Of a DNA stretch of 54,729 nucleotides, positions 24,493 through 32,902 are shown one piece after another. Numbering within the stretch: position 1 is the first letter of the stretch; every line of letters begins with the position of its first letter. Below the pieces are notes generated by a model. It saw nothing but the letters and a program-made list of their open reading frames with translations, did no database searches and was not told the origin of the DNA. This stretch comes from Streptomyces albospinus (GTDB lineage Bacteria; Actinomycetota; Actinomycetes; Streptomycetales; Streptomycetaceae), in assembly GCF_014648695.1 (NCBI RefSeq), contig NZ_BMRP01000026.1, forward strand, positions 12,163 through 66,891, read 5' to 3'. The translations under genes and the position numbers were made by a program.

Positions 24493-25107
24493 TCAGGCGG
24501 AGCGTCGGAGGCGCGCCACCGGAAGCTTCAGCCGGGTCCCGACCTTCAGCCGCTCCGGATGCTCCCCGAGGGCCTTGCGGTTGGCCTTGTACAGCCCCCG
24601 CCAGCCGCCCTTGATGTGGTAGTGGTGCGCGATCCGGGAGAGGGTGTCACCGTGCCGTACGACATGGAAGGTGTCCTTGATCAGCCCGTAGCGCCGGGCG
24701 CACACCGGCCAGGCGCCCCAACCCTGGGCGGCCTGCACCCTCTTGGCCACCGTGATCTGCTCGTTCCGGGTCGCGAGGTCGGCGCGGTCGGCGTACCGGA
24801 GCCCGCCGAAGGCCTCCCAGGTGGGCTGCCAGAACTGGAGGCCCCCGTAGTAGTCGTTGCCGGTGTTGACGTGCCAGTCGCCGCTGCTCTCGCACTCGGC
24901 GAGGCAGCCCCACGGCCACTCGTCGTCGGCGCAGGCGTACGGGGGCCTGCCGCCGCCCCCGCCCCCGCCCCTGGCCCCGCCACCGCCAACCGGCTCTCCG
25001 TCGGCGACGGCGCCGCTGGGGAAGCACAGGACCAGGGCAGCGGCTGCCGCGGTGAGCAGCCCGACGGATTCCGCGAAGCGCCGCGGCGCCGAAGAGTTGT
25101 CCGACAT
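24493..25107 (-). CDS. Resuscitation-promoting-factor-like transglycosylase with LysM
   Basis: A 204-residue secreted cell-wall enzyme. Residues 1-35 are a signal peptide, then a Gly-rich linker with a run of seven Gly. The Rpf catalytic domain spans about 57-135 (WGCLAECESSGDW, TGNDYYGGLQF, with catalytic Glu73 and Cys59/Cys68/Cys72 available for disulfides). A LysM peptidoglycan-binding module lies at about 150-198 (FHVVRHGDTLSRIAHHY, LKVGTRLKLP). It cleaves peptidoglycan glycan strands, aiding spore germination and growth. ATG 25107 has only a weak binding site. I looked for the c-di-AMP (ydaO) riboswitch often found before Streptomyces rpf genes and did not see it. Confidence 0.9.
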   Translation of the reverse strand: MSDNSSAPRRFAESVGLLTAAAAALVLCFPSGAVADGEPVGGGGARGGGGGGGRPPYACADDEWPWGCLAECESSGDWHVNTGNDYYGGLQFWQPTWEAFGGLRYADRADLATRNEQITVAKRVQAAQGWGAWPVCARRYGLIKDTFHVVRHGDTLSRIAHHYHIKGGWRGLYKANRKALGEHPERLKVGTRLKLPVARLRRSA

Positions 25108-25183
25108 AGCCGGTGACGGTAGGCAGCGGGCCGCCGGGCGCCACCGCGCCGCGCCCTCCGCCCCGCGAGCCCACCCGGTCCGG

Positions 25184-25220
25184 TGTACAAAACGCCGCCA
25201 CCTGGGCCACGTTCTGTACA
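25184..25220. promoter_or_regulatory. spaced inverted repeat tgtacaaaacg / cgttctgtaca
   Basis: Two 11-base arms, matching at 10 positions, separated by 15 bases, 77 bases before the Rpf-like start. Each arm carries the palindrome TGTACA. It is placed as an operator of the Rpf-like gene would be. The binding protein is unknown. Confidence 0.4.
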
Positions 25221-25390
25221 GGGATTGGCGGTGTGTGACCGGTTCTCGGACCCCTTTCCGCCGATTCCCGCTGTACGCCGATTGGTTCGATTCTGTTCCC
25301 GTCCGCGCGTGACTCTCCCGAAGGTCGCCCGTTGTCCTTGTACGAGCCGGGAGACCGCCCGGCAGCCGCTCAGAGATCGAGGAGCCACCC

Positions 25391-26200
25391 GTGCCGCGCA
25401 TGCTCGACGTCAGCGACGACGTTCGCGCCGAGATCGGCGACGAAGAAGCCGACCGCCTGCTGGCCGGTGACGATGCCCCCGGCAGCTACGACTGCACCTC
25501 CTGCCGGACCCCCGGTGACAGCGAGCAGGAGCGGACCAGCACCGTGCTCTTCGTCGGCGAGGAGACCGCGGTCCTCGCATTCGCCCATGCCACGTGCATC
25601 CCCTCGCAGGTCGTCCCGGTCTCCGAGGAGCAGCTCCGGGGGGCCGTGCGCTCGATCACCGGCGAGGACGCCGCGCCCCGCACCCCCGGCTCGGAGCCCG
25701 CGCCGCCCGCCCCGATCCCCACCAACGACCGCCAGGCGACCCTCGGCATCACCTGCGGCCTGGTCCTGGTCAAGGACGAACTCCACCCCGCCCTCGTGGT
25801 GGAGCCCAACGGCCCGATCGCCCGCCCCGGCTCGGCCGGCCTGGAGGACGACTTCCTGCCGCTGCTCATCGAGCACGGCTTCGCCCCGGTCACGGACATG
25901 AACGCGCTGCCCGCCCCGATCGCCGGCTGGTCCGCGCTGCTGGCGATGGGCAAGCTGCACGCCGTCCTCCAGCCCGGCACCGCCGGCAGCCAGTCCGCCT
26001 GGTGGCAGGCCCATCAGCCGCTGGCCGTCTCGGACGGCTGGCGCACCGCGGCCAACAAGGCGCAGAGCGTGCTGATGTACGCTGCACCCTCCGGCGCCAT
26101 CGGCCATCAGCCGCGCGAGGACCTGATGCGCCAGGCGCTGGAGCAGGCCGCCGGGAAGGGCGCGCTGGTCGCCGCGTCGATGCCGCTGGCCGGGACCTGA
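25391..26200 (+). CDS. Conserved actinobacterial protein of unknown function
   Basis: I do not recognise a named family. The product is 269 residues, soluble, with no signal peptide. An N-terminal ~95-residue part has a C-x2-C pair (YDCTSCRTPG) and a later HATC, which could form a metal or zinc-ribbon site. A Pro-rich linker follows, then a C-terminal domain (RQATLGITCGLVLVKDELHPALVVEPNG onward, as two beta-rich blocks) of about 150 residues. GTG 25391 has aggag at 25380-25384; ATG 25400 is a possible alternative. It diverges from the Rpf-like gene and precedes the small protein at 26240. Confidence 0.72.
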   Translation: MPRMLDVSDDVRAEIGDEEADRLLAGDDAPGSYDCTSCRTPGDSEQERTSTVLFVGEETAVLAFAHATCIPSQVVPVSEEQLRGAVRSITGEDAAPRTPGSEPAPPAPIPTNDRQATLGITCGLVLVKDELHPALVVEPNGPIARPGSAGLEDDFLPLLIEHGFAPVTDMNALPAPIAGWSALLAMGKLHAVLQPGTAGSQSAWWQAHQPLAVSDGWRTAANKAQSVLMYAAPSGAIGHQPREDLMRQALEQAAGKGALVAASMPLAGT

Positions 26201-26239
26201 CCGGCCGTTCCCCCGATCGCGGGAGTATGACCGCCCGAT

Positions 26240-26665
26240 GTGGCGGGATTACGCCCGCGATCAGCCATTTCCGACCGAAAGCCGCATCCCGGGGCCATCG
26301 GGGTCGTTGGCACCTACGTGCACGCATACGACCCCTCCCCCCGCGCCCCCTACCCCCACTCGATCCCCGCGATGCGGCCGTCCCGCGAACACCGGACGCC
26401 GCACACCGCCGACCGTGGCTCCGCCACGCCGATCTACGACGCGTTGTACGCCGAGTACCGCCGCTCCTTCCGGGCGCTGCCCGGGGACCGTACGGACGAG
26501 GTGGAGGTACCGGAATCGCTGCGCGGCAGCGCGAGTTGGCGCCGTACGACGGCGTCGACGGGCCACTGGGAGGCCGTCGGGCGGCAGCCGTTCCAGTCCC
26601 GGGGCCAGATGCCGGCGCTGCCGCCGGGACAGCGGGATTCCTCCCGGCCCCCCGGCGGTCGCTGA
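26240..26665 (+). CDS. Small hypothetical protein, Streptomyces type
   Basis: Unrecognised, up to 141 residues. The C-terminal half reads like a real protein (ATPIYDALYAEYRRSF, RALPGDRTDEVEVPESL) and ends in a Pro/Gly/Arg-rich tail. The N-terminal ~26 residues before VHAYDPSPRAPYPHS look less conserved, so translation may start at GTG 26318 instead of GTG 26240. Neither has a strong binding site. No membrane or signal segment. It converges on der. The frame is probably coding because the YDALYAEYRRSF segment has normal amino-acid composition for the genome. Confidence 0.5.
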   Translation: MAGLRPRSAISDRKPHPGAIGVVGTYVHAYDPSPRAPYPHSIPAMRPSREHRTPHTADRGSATPIYDALYAEYRRSFRALPGDRTDEVEVPESLRGSASWRRTTASTGHWEAVGRQPFQSRGQMPALPPGQRDSSRPPGGR

Positions 26666-26716
26666 CACCGGCCGACCACCACGGGGGAGAGGAAACAGCC
26701 GCTTCCGCTCCTGCTC

Positions 26717-28177
26717 CTACTTCTTCTTGCTGCGCTTCTCGCGCACCCGCACGGAGATGTGGATCGGCGTCCCGTCGAAGCCGAACTCCTCACGGAGCCG
26801 CCGCTCGACGAACCGGCGGTAGCCGGCCTCCAGGAAGCCCGAGGCGAAGAGCACGAAGCGCGGCGGCTTGGTGCCGGCCTGGGTGCCGAAGAGGATGCGG
26901 GGCTGCTTGCCGCCGCGGATCGGGTGCGGGTGGGAGGCCACGATCTCACCGAGGAAGGCGTTCAGCCGCCCGGTGGGGATCCGGGTCTCCCATCCGGCCA
27001 GCGCGGTCTCGATCGCCGGGACCAGCTTCTCCATGTGGCGGCCGGTGCGTGCGGAGACGTTCACCCGCATCGCCCACGGGATCTGCACGAGGTCCCGCTC
27101 GATCTCGCGCTCCAGATAGAAGCGGCGCTCCTCGTCGAGGGTGTCCCACTTGTTGTAGGCGATGACCAGGGCGCGGCCGGCCTCCACGGCCATGGTGATG
27201 ATCCGCTGGTCCTGGACGCTGATGGACTCCCCGGCGTCGATCAGGACGACCGCGACCTCGGCCTTCTCCACTGCCGCCGCGGTGCGCAGCGAGGCGTAGT
27301 AATCGGCGCCCTCCTGGAGGTGCACCCGGCGGCGGATACCGGCGGTGTCCACGAACTTCCAGGTCTTGCCGCCCAGTTCGATCATCTCGTCGACCGGGTC
27401 GCGGGTGGTGCCGGCCATCTCGTTGACCACCACCCGCTCCTCGCCGGCGACCTTGTTCAGCAGCGACGACTTGCCGACGTTCGGGCGGCCGATCAGCGCG
27501 ATCCGGCGGGGGCCGCCGACGGCGGCGCCGAAGGTCTGCGCGGGCGCCTCGGGCAGCGCCTCCAGCGCGGCGTCCAGCATGTCGCCGGTGCCGCGGCCGT
27601 GCAGCGCGGAGACCGGGTGCGGCTCGCCCAGGCCCAGCGACCACAGCATGGCGGCGTCCGCCTCGCCGGACGGGCCGTCGACCTTGTTGGCGACCAGGAC
27701 GACCGGCTTGCCGGCGCGGCGCAGCAACTTGACGACGGCCTCGTCGGTGTCGGTCGCGCCGACCTTGGCGTCCACGACGAAGACCACCGCGTCGGCGGCC
27801 TCGATCGCGAACTCGGCCTGCATCGCCACGGACGCGTCGATCCCGAGCACGTCCTGCTCCCAGCCGCCGGTGTCGACGACCTTGAAGCGGCGGCCGTTCC
27901 AGTCGGCCTCGTAGGTGACCCGGTCGCGGGTGACGCCCGGCCGGTCCTCGACGACCGCCTCGCGGCGGCCGATGATGCGGTTCACCAAAGTCGACTTGCC
28001 GACGTTCGGCCGGCCGATGACGGCGAGGACGGGCAGCGGGCCGTGCCCGGCCGCGGCGATGTCGCCCTCGACCTCTTCCAGGTCGAAGCCCTCTTCCGCG
28101 GCGAGCTCCATGAACTCCGCGTACTCGGCGTCGCCAAGCGCACCGTGCTCGTCGCCGGTGTGGATCTGCTCGTTCAT
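26717..28177 (-). CDS. der: Ribosome-assembly GTPase Der (EngA)
   Basis: A 486-residue double-GTPase needed for 50S ribosome assembly. G domain 1 starts at GRPNVGKS (55-62), with DTGG and NKVD motifs. G domain 2 repeats GRPNVGKS with DTAG and NKWD. The C-terminal KH-like domain ends in a Lys-rich tail (EKRSKKK). An acidic N-terminal extension of ~45 residues is typical for Streptomyces. ATG 28177 is chosen because gagga precedes it; the upstream ATG 28201 has no binding site. It is the last gene of the aroH-tyrA-cmk-plsC-der run. Confidence 0.96.
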   Translation of the reverse strand: MNEQIHTGDEHGALGDAEYAEFMELAAEEGFDLEEVEGDIAAAGHGPLPVLAVIGRPNVGKSTLVNRIIGRREAVVEDRPGVTRDRVTYEADWNGRRFKVVDTGGWEQDVLGIDASVAMQAEFAIEAADAVVFVVDAKVGATDTDEAVVKLLRRAGKPVVLVANKVDGPSGEADAAMLWSLGLGEPHPVSALHGRGTGDMLDAALEALPEAPAQTFGAAVGGPRRIALIGRPNVGKSSLLNKVAGEERVVVNEMAGTTRDPVDEMIELGGKTWKFVDTAGIRRRVHLQEGADYYASLRTAAAVEKAEVAVVLIDAGESISVQDQRIITMAVEAGRALVIAYNKWDTLDEERRFYLEREIERDLVQIPWAMRVNVSARTGRHMEKLVPAIETALAGWETRIPTGRLNAFLGEIVASHPHPIRGGKQPRILFGTQAGTKPPRFVLFASGFLEAGYRRFVERRLREEFGFDGTPIHISVRVREKRSKKK

Positions 28178-28246
28178 GAAGTCCGTTCCTCGTTCATCCA
28201 TGTGGTCGGTGGGCGGCTCGTGGCCGGCCCACTACTCAAGTGTCGG

Positions 28247-28903
28247 TCAGCGCCCGGTAAGGCGCCGGGCCTGTGCCAGGTGGGCGGTCAGCCGCTCCTG
28301 GATCCGTACGGTCGCCTCGTCCAGCGCCTTACGGGTGCGCCGCCCGCTGCCGTCGCCCGCCTCGAAGGCGTCCCCGAAGACGACGTCGATGCGACCGCGC
28401 AGCCGCGGCAGGGCCGGGGTGAGCCGGCTGGGGCGGTCGGTGCTGCCGAGCACCGCCACCGGGACGACCGGGGCGCCGGAGCGCACCGCGAAGTACGCGA
28501 GCCCGGCCCGCAACGAGGCGAAGTCGCCCTCGCCGCGGGTGCCTTCCGGGAAGATCCCCAGCACCCCGCCGGCCGCCAGCACGCCGAGCGCGTCGGTGAT
28601 CGCCTTGCGGTCGGCGGCCTGGCGGTCCACCTTCAGCTGCCCGATGCCCCGCAGGAACGGGTCGAGCGGGCCGGCGAAGGCTTCCTTCTTGATCAGGAAG
28701 TGCACCGGTCGCGGTGCTGTGCCCATCAGCATCGGTCCGTCGATGCCGTGGGAGTGGTTGACGGCGAGGATCACCGGCCCGCTGGCCGGCACCCGCCAGG
28801 CGCCCAGCACCCGCGGCTTCCACAGGCCGTACATCAGCCCGATGCCGATCCGCCTGCCGACCGCGGCGCCCTGGGGGCTCGGCGGCTTGCCGGAGTCGGT
28901 CAC
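28247..28903 (-). CDS. 1-acyl-sn-glycerol-3-phosphate acyltransferase-like (PlsC family)
   Basis: A 218-residue acyltransferase that should acylate lysophosphatidate in membrane lipid synthesis. The catalytic motif NHSHGID (N-H-x4-D) lies near residue 50, and the substrate-binding motif FPEGTR near residue 115. GTG 28903 overlaps the cmk stop (GTGA), so translation is coupled. The same cmk-plsC-der order occurs in many actinobacteria. Confidence 0.92.
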   Translation of the reverse strand: MTDSGKPPSPQGAAVGRRIGIGLMYGLWKPRVLGAWRVPASGPVILAVNHSHGIDGPMLMGTAPRPVHFLIKKEAFAGPLDPFLRGIGQLKVDRQAADRKAITDALGVLAAGGVLGIFPEGTRGEGDFASLRAGLAYFAVRSGAPVVPVAVLGSTDRPSRLTPALPRLRGRIDVVFGDAFEAGDGSGRRTRKALDEATVRIQERLTAHLAQARRLTGR

Positions 28904-29622
28904 CGAGTGACCCGCCCCGCTTTTTCGGCGCTGACGCCCTCGATGAGGGTGACCACGCACTCGATGACCTGATCCAGCGTCAGATCGGTGGTGTCGACCT
29001 CGACCGCGTCGTCCGCCTTGGCCAGCGGGGAGGTCTTGCGGGACGAGTCGGCGGCGTCCCGCTTGATCAGCGCCTCGCGGGTGGCGGCCAGATCGACGGC
29101 TTCCTTGCCCTTGAGCTCGCCGTTGCGCCGGGCCGCCCGCGCCTCCGGGGAGGCGGTGAGGAAGACCTTGAGGTCGGCGTCCGGCAGGACGGTTATGCCG
29201 ATGTCCCGGCCCTCGACGACGATGCCGTGCGGCGCCTCGGCGGCGATGCTGCGCTGGAGGTCGGTGATCAGGGCCCGCACCTCGGGGACGGCGCTGACCG
29301 CGCTGACCGCGGCGGTGACCTCCTGGCTGCGGATCGGGCCCGCGGCGTCGAGGCCGTCGACGGTGATGGTCGGGGCGGCCGGGTCCGTACCGGAGACGAT
29401 CACCGGCTTGGCGCTGGCGTCGGCCACCGCGGTCACGTCGTCGACGTCGATGCCGTTGGTCAGCATCCACCACGTGATCGCGCGGTACTGCGCGCCCGTG
29501 TCGAGGTAGCCGAGTCCCAGCTTGGCGGCGACGGCCTTGGACGTGCTGGACTTGCCCGTGCCTGCGGGGCCGTCGATGGCGACAATCACTGAAGCCGGGG
29601 CGGTCCGAGCGGCGGTTTCCAC
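28900..29622 (-). CDS. cmk: Cytidylate kinase
   Basis: A 240-residue kinase converting CMP/dCMP to the diphosphate. The P-loop GPAGTGKSS lies near residue 19, the CMP-binding DTGAQYRA follows, and VVEGRDIGITVLPDA is the family signature. GTG 29622 gives a start just before the conserved strand VIVAIDG; aaagg lies 12 bases upstream. A longer frame from further upstream is not conserved. Coupled to the acyltransferase downstream. Confidence 0.95.
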   Translation of the reverse strand: METAARTAPASVIVAIDGPAGTGKSSTSKAVAAKLGLGYLDTGAQYRAITWWMLTNGIDVDDVTAVADASAKPVIVSGTDPAAPTITVDGLDAAGPIRSQEVTAAVSAVSAVPEVRALITDLQRSIAAEAPHGIVVEGRDIGITVLPDADLKVFLTASPEARAARRNGELKGKEAVDLAATREALIKRDAADSSRKTSPLAKADDAVEVDTTDLTLDQVIECVVTLIEGVSAEKAGRVTR

Positions 29623-29719
29623 GGTGACGAACACCTTTCTTGTACACGGGGCGGCGGTCCAAGGCGACAAGGGCCTCGGACAAGGTTACTGGCTCACCCG
29701 CAGCGCGCCGTCCACGGAG

Positions 29720-30805
29720 TCACTGCCGGATCGACCACCCCCGCTCCCGCAGCTCCGCGGTGAGCACCGGCACCGCCTGCGGCTCGACCGTCAGCTGGAT
29801 GAAGCCGGCCTGCTGGCCCGTGGCGTGCTCGATGCGGACGTCCTCGATGTTGACCCCGGCGCGGCCCGCGTCGGCGAAGATCCGGGCCAGCTCGCCCGGC
29901 TGGTCGCCGATGTAGACCGCGACGGTCTCGTACGCGGCCGGGGCGGCGCCGTGCTTGCCGGGCACCCGCTCGCGGCCGGCGTTGCCGCGGCGGAGCACGT
30001 CGGCGATGCCGGTGGCCCCGCTGCCCCGCTTCTCCTCGTCGGTGGACTCCAGGGCGCGCAGCGACCGCACGGTCTCGTCCAGATCGGCGGCGACCGCGGC
30101 CAGCACATCGGCGACCGGACCCGGATTGGCGGACAGGATGTCGATCCACATCGCCGGGTCCGACGCCGCGATCCGGGTCACATCGCGGATGCCCTGGCCG
30201 CAGAGCCGTACCGCGGTCTCGTCGGCGCCCTTGAGGCGGGCCGCGACGAGGCTGGAGAGCAGCTGCGGGGTGTGCGACACCAGGGCGACGGCGCGGTCGT
30301 GCGCGTCCGCGTCCATCACCACCGGGACGGCCCGGCACAGCGCGACCAGCTCCAGTGCGAGATTGAGCACCTCGGTCTCGCCGCCGGGGGCCGGGGTGAG
30401 CACCCAGGGGCGGCCCTCGAAGAGATCGGCGGTGGCGGCCAGCGGTCCGGAGCGCTCCCGGCCGGACATCGGGTGCGTGCCCAGATAGCCGGACAGGTCG
30501 CAGCCCAGCGCCTCCAGCTCGCGGCGCGGGCCGCCCTTGACGCTGGCGACGTCGATGTACGCCCGCGCCGCGCCGCGCCGCATCGCGCCGGCCAGCGCCG
30601 TCGCGACATGCGCCGGCGGCACGGCCACGATGGCCAGGTCGACCGGCCCCGGGGGCGCCTCGGCCGTACCGGCGCCGAGCGCGGCGGCCGTCAGGGCCTG
30701 CGCCTGGTCGTGGTCCTCCAGGAACACCTGGACGCCCCGGGCGTTCAGCGCCAGCGCGGCGGAGGTGCCGATCAGGCCCGTTCCGATGACGAGTGCGGTC
30801 CTCAC
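29720..30805 (-). CDS. tyrA: Prephenate dehydrogenase
   Basis: A 361-residue enzyme of tyrosine synthesis, oxidising prephenate to 4-hydroxyphenylpyruvate with NAD+. The Rossmann motif is GTGLIG (8-13). The active-site strand reads THPMSGRERSG. A C-terminal ACT domain (about 285-361, AVYIGDQPGELARIFADAG) allows amino-acid feedback control. GTG 30805 overlaps the stop of the chorismate mutase gene, so the two consecutive pathway steps are co-translated. Confidence 0.95.
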   Translation of the reverse strand: MRTALVIGTGLIGTSAALALNARGVQVFLEDHDQAQALTAAALGAGTAEAPPGPVDLAIVAVPPAHVATALAGAMRRGAARAYIDVASVKGGPRRELEALGCDLSGYLGTHPMSGRERSGPLAATADLFEGRPWVLTPAPGGETEVLNLALELVALCRAVPVVMDADAHDRAVALVSHTPQLLSSLVAARLKGADETAVRLCGQGIRDVTRIAASDPAMWIDILSANPGPVADVLAAVAADLDETVRSLRALESTDEEKRGSGATGIADVLRRGNAGRERVPGKHGAAPAAYETVAVYIGDQPGELARIFADAGRAGVNIEDVRIEHATGQQAGFIQLTVEPQAVPVLTAELRERGWSIRQ

Positions 30806-31164
30806 TGGGCGATGTCCTTCCGCAGCGCTCCGGCCGCGCCCAGGTAGACATGGGCGATACCGGCCTTGGACAGCCCGGTCTCCACATGGGCCAGCACCCG
30901 CACCACGCGCTCCATGGCGCCGGCGACGTCCAGTTCCTGGGCGCAGATCAGCGGGACGTCCGTGATGCCCAGGCCGCGGGCGGCGGCGGCCGGGAAGTCG
31001 CTGTGCAGATCGGGGGTGGCGGTGAACCACACGCTGATCAGGTCGTCCGGCACCAGGTCGTTGCGCTCCAATATGGCGGTGAGCAGCTCGCCGACCTGCT
31101 CCTTCATGTGCTCCGCGTCGTCCCGCTCCAGCTGGACGGCCCCGCGGACGGCTCGTACCGCCAC
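30802..31164 (-). CDS. aroH: Chorismate mutase, AroH type
   Basis: A 120-residue monofunctional chorismate mutase with the trimeric B. subtilis AroH fold, making prephenate from chorismate. Active-site residues are in place: Arg7 (VRGAV), Cys74 and Glu77 (ICAQELD), Arg89 (RVVRVL) and Tyr107. GTG 31164 has gggag at proper spacing. First gene of the run that continues with tyrA and cmk. Confidence 0.95.
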   Translation of the reverse strand: MAVRAVRGAVQLERDDAEHMKEQVGELLTAILERNDLVPDDLISVWFTATPDLHSDFPAAAARGLGITDVPLICAQELDVAGAMERVVRVLAHVETGLSKAGIAHVYLGAAGALRKDIAQ

Positions 31165-31362
31165 GTCACTGCTCCCCTGCGTCGTGTGCCGCGTCGCGCA
31201 CCCTCGGCGCGCCCCGTGTCCGTGCGATATGCACGCACGATCAGCGTAATCGGCCGCACCGACATCCGTCCGCGGCGGCCGGTCGGCGAGATGGCCGACC
31301 GGGCACCCCCGCTGTCGTCAACCCGGTGACAGCGGCCCGCCCCACCAGCGACAATCGCCGCC

Positions 31363-32064
31363 ATGCCGGAAGCCGCCACCGCTCACTCCCTGGTCACCGA
31401 GCACACCGTGTACGCGTGTGTGATGGGCTCGCGCGCCTTCGGGCTCGCCACCGAGAGCAGCGACACCGACCGCCGCGGCGTCTACCTCGCGCCCACCTCG
31501 CTCTTCTGGCGGTTCGAGAAACCGCCGACGCATGTGGAGGGGCCGCGCGAGGAGGAGTTCTCCTGGGAGCTGGAACGGTTCTGCCAGCTGGCGCTGCGCG
31601 CCAACCCCACCATCCTGGAATGCCTGCACTCCCCCTTCGTGGAGCACGCCGACGCCACCGGACGAGAACTGCTCGCGCTGCGCGGGGCGTTCCTCTCCCG
31701 GCAGGCGCACCGCACCTTCGCCGGCTACGCCACGGGCCAGCTCAGGCAGCTGCGCGCCGATGTGCGGCGGTACGGCGCGCCCCGGTGGAAGCACGCCATG
31801 CACCTGCTGCGGCTGCTGGCCTCCTCCCGCGACCTGCTGCGTACGGGCGTCCTGACGCTGGACGTCGGCCCGGCCCGCGAGGAGCTGCTGGCGGTGCGGC
31901 GCGGCGAGGTGCCCTGGGAGGCGGTGCAGCGCCGGATGGCGGCGCTGTCCGAGGAGGCCGAGGCGGCGGTGTCCGGCTCGCCGCTGCCCGCCGAGCCGGA
32001 CCGTGCGCGGGTGGCGGACTTCCTCTACCGGACCCGCCGCGACTCGGCGCTGGGCCGGGTCTGA
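31363..32064 (+). CDS. Pol-beta superfamily nucleotidyltransferase (COG3541/RlaP-like)
   Basis: A 233-residue cytosolic protein. The N-terminal motif GSRAFGLATESSDTDRRGVYL combines the G-S-x4-G and D-x-D metal-binding signature of the nucleotidyltransferase fold. After it comes a helical C-terminal part (ANPTILECLHSP, WKHAMHLLRLL) that matches the COG3541/YcgL-like group. Members are predicted to add nucleotides to RNA ends or other acceptors, and some are linked to RNA repair. The reaction here is not known. The gene ends four bases from the stop of a second, convergent member at 32069-32902. Confidence 0.82.
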   Translation: MPEAATAHSLVTEHTVYACVMGSRAFGLATESSDTDRRGVYLAPTSLFWRFEKPPTHVEGPREEEFSWELERFCQLALRANPTILECLHSPFVEHADATGRELLALRGAFLSRQAHRTFAGYATGQLRQLRADVRRYGAPRWKHAMHLLRLLASSRDLLRTGVLTLDVGPAREELLAVRRGEVPWEAVQRRMAALSEEAEAAVSGSPLPAEPDRARVADFLYRTRRDSALGRV

Positions 32065-32068
32065 GGGG

Positions 32069-32902
32069 TCAGTCCCGCCCCGCGCCGCCGAGCCTGGCCC
32101 GGACGACCAGATCGTGCAGCGCGTCCCGGGCACCCGCCGCGTCCGGCAGCGCGGTCGCCGCCTGCGCGGCGTCCAGCCGGGCGTGCAGCGCCTCGATGTC
32201 GGTGCGCAGCCGGGCCGGGTCCACCACCGCGCCGACCGGTCCGTGTTCCGCCGCCTCCTTGGCCGCGATCAGCTCGGGTACGTAGGCGGGCGCCGCCAAC
32301 TCGCCCACCAGGGTGGGCAGATGGGGCTCCAGGCGACCACTGGCCATCAGGTGGATGCCGGTCAGCAGCACCCGCAGGGTGTACAGCAGCGGCTTCAGCT
32401 CGCCGGTCTTCTCGAAGAGCCGCCACTGGGTGCCCGCGAAACCGCGGTAGTGGTGCACGTGATGGGCGGTGAGCAGCTCCGGCGCGAGCGCGACCAGCTC
32501 CTCGTGGACCGGCGTGGTGCGCACGACCAGCGGGGAGAGCAGCTGCTCCAGGACGTAGCCGTTGCGGCGCATCAGAAGCCGGGCGAACTTCCGCAGGTCG
32601 TGCGAGACCAGGTCCGTCTCGACGCCGTCCCGGTCCCCCATCCGCGTCCGGGTCTCCTCGGGCTCGCGCAGCCCCACGAGGTCGGCCGTCGGCAGCAGAT
32701 GGGCGCCGCGCAGGTCCACGTCGGAGTCGCGGGACGGGAAGCCGTAGAGGTGCGCGCCGGAGACCGTGGCGAAGACCAGCGGGTCGCGCTGCTCCCCCAC
32801 GATGGCGTCCAGGTCGACGGCGGGCAGACCGGCCGCCCGCAGCACCGCGTCCCGTCCGGCGGGCACCGCGCTTCCGCCGGCGGCTGCCGGGCGCTCAGGC
32901 AT
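32069..32902 (-). CDS. Second pol-beta superfamily nucleotidyltransferase (COG3541-like)
   Basis: A 277-residue relative of the preceding protein. The core motif is SGAHLYGFPSRDSDVDLRG, with the D-x-D pair, and a helical C-terminal domain (RNGYVLEQLLSP, LLYTLRVLLTGIHLM). Compared with the other copy the G-S is replaced by S-G, and the protein carries longer N- and C-terminal parts. ATG 32902 lies inside the 3' end of the ADP-ribosylglycohydrolase gene (8-base overlap), so they are co-transcribed and coupled. The pairing with an ADP-ribose-removing enzyme suggests shared handling of modified nucleic acids or proteins; this is inference. Confidence 0.82.
   Translation of the reverse strand: MPERPAAAGGSAVPAGRDAVLRAAGLPAVDLDAIVGEQRDPLVFATVSGAHLYGFPSRDSDVDLRGAHLLPTADLVGLREPEETRTRMGDRDGVETDLVSHDLRKFARLLMRRNGYVLEQLLSPLVVRTTPVHEELVALAPELLTAHHVHHYRGFAGTQWRLFEKTGELKPLLYTLRVLLTGIHLMASGRLEPHLPTLVGELAAPAYVPELIAAKEAAEHGPVGAVVDPARLRTDIEALHARLDAAQAATALPDAAGARDALHDLVVRARLGGAGRD

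Noticed and set aside
25108..25390. search for a c-di-AMP (ydaO) riboswitch before the Rpf-like gene
   Set aside because: I found none of the conserved segments; only a spaced inverted repeat is visible.
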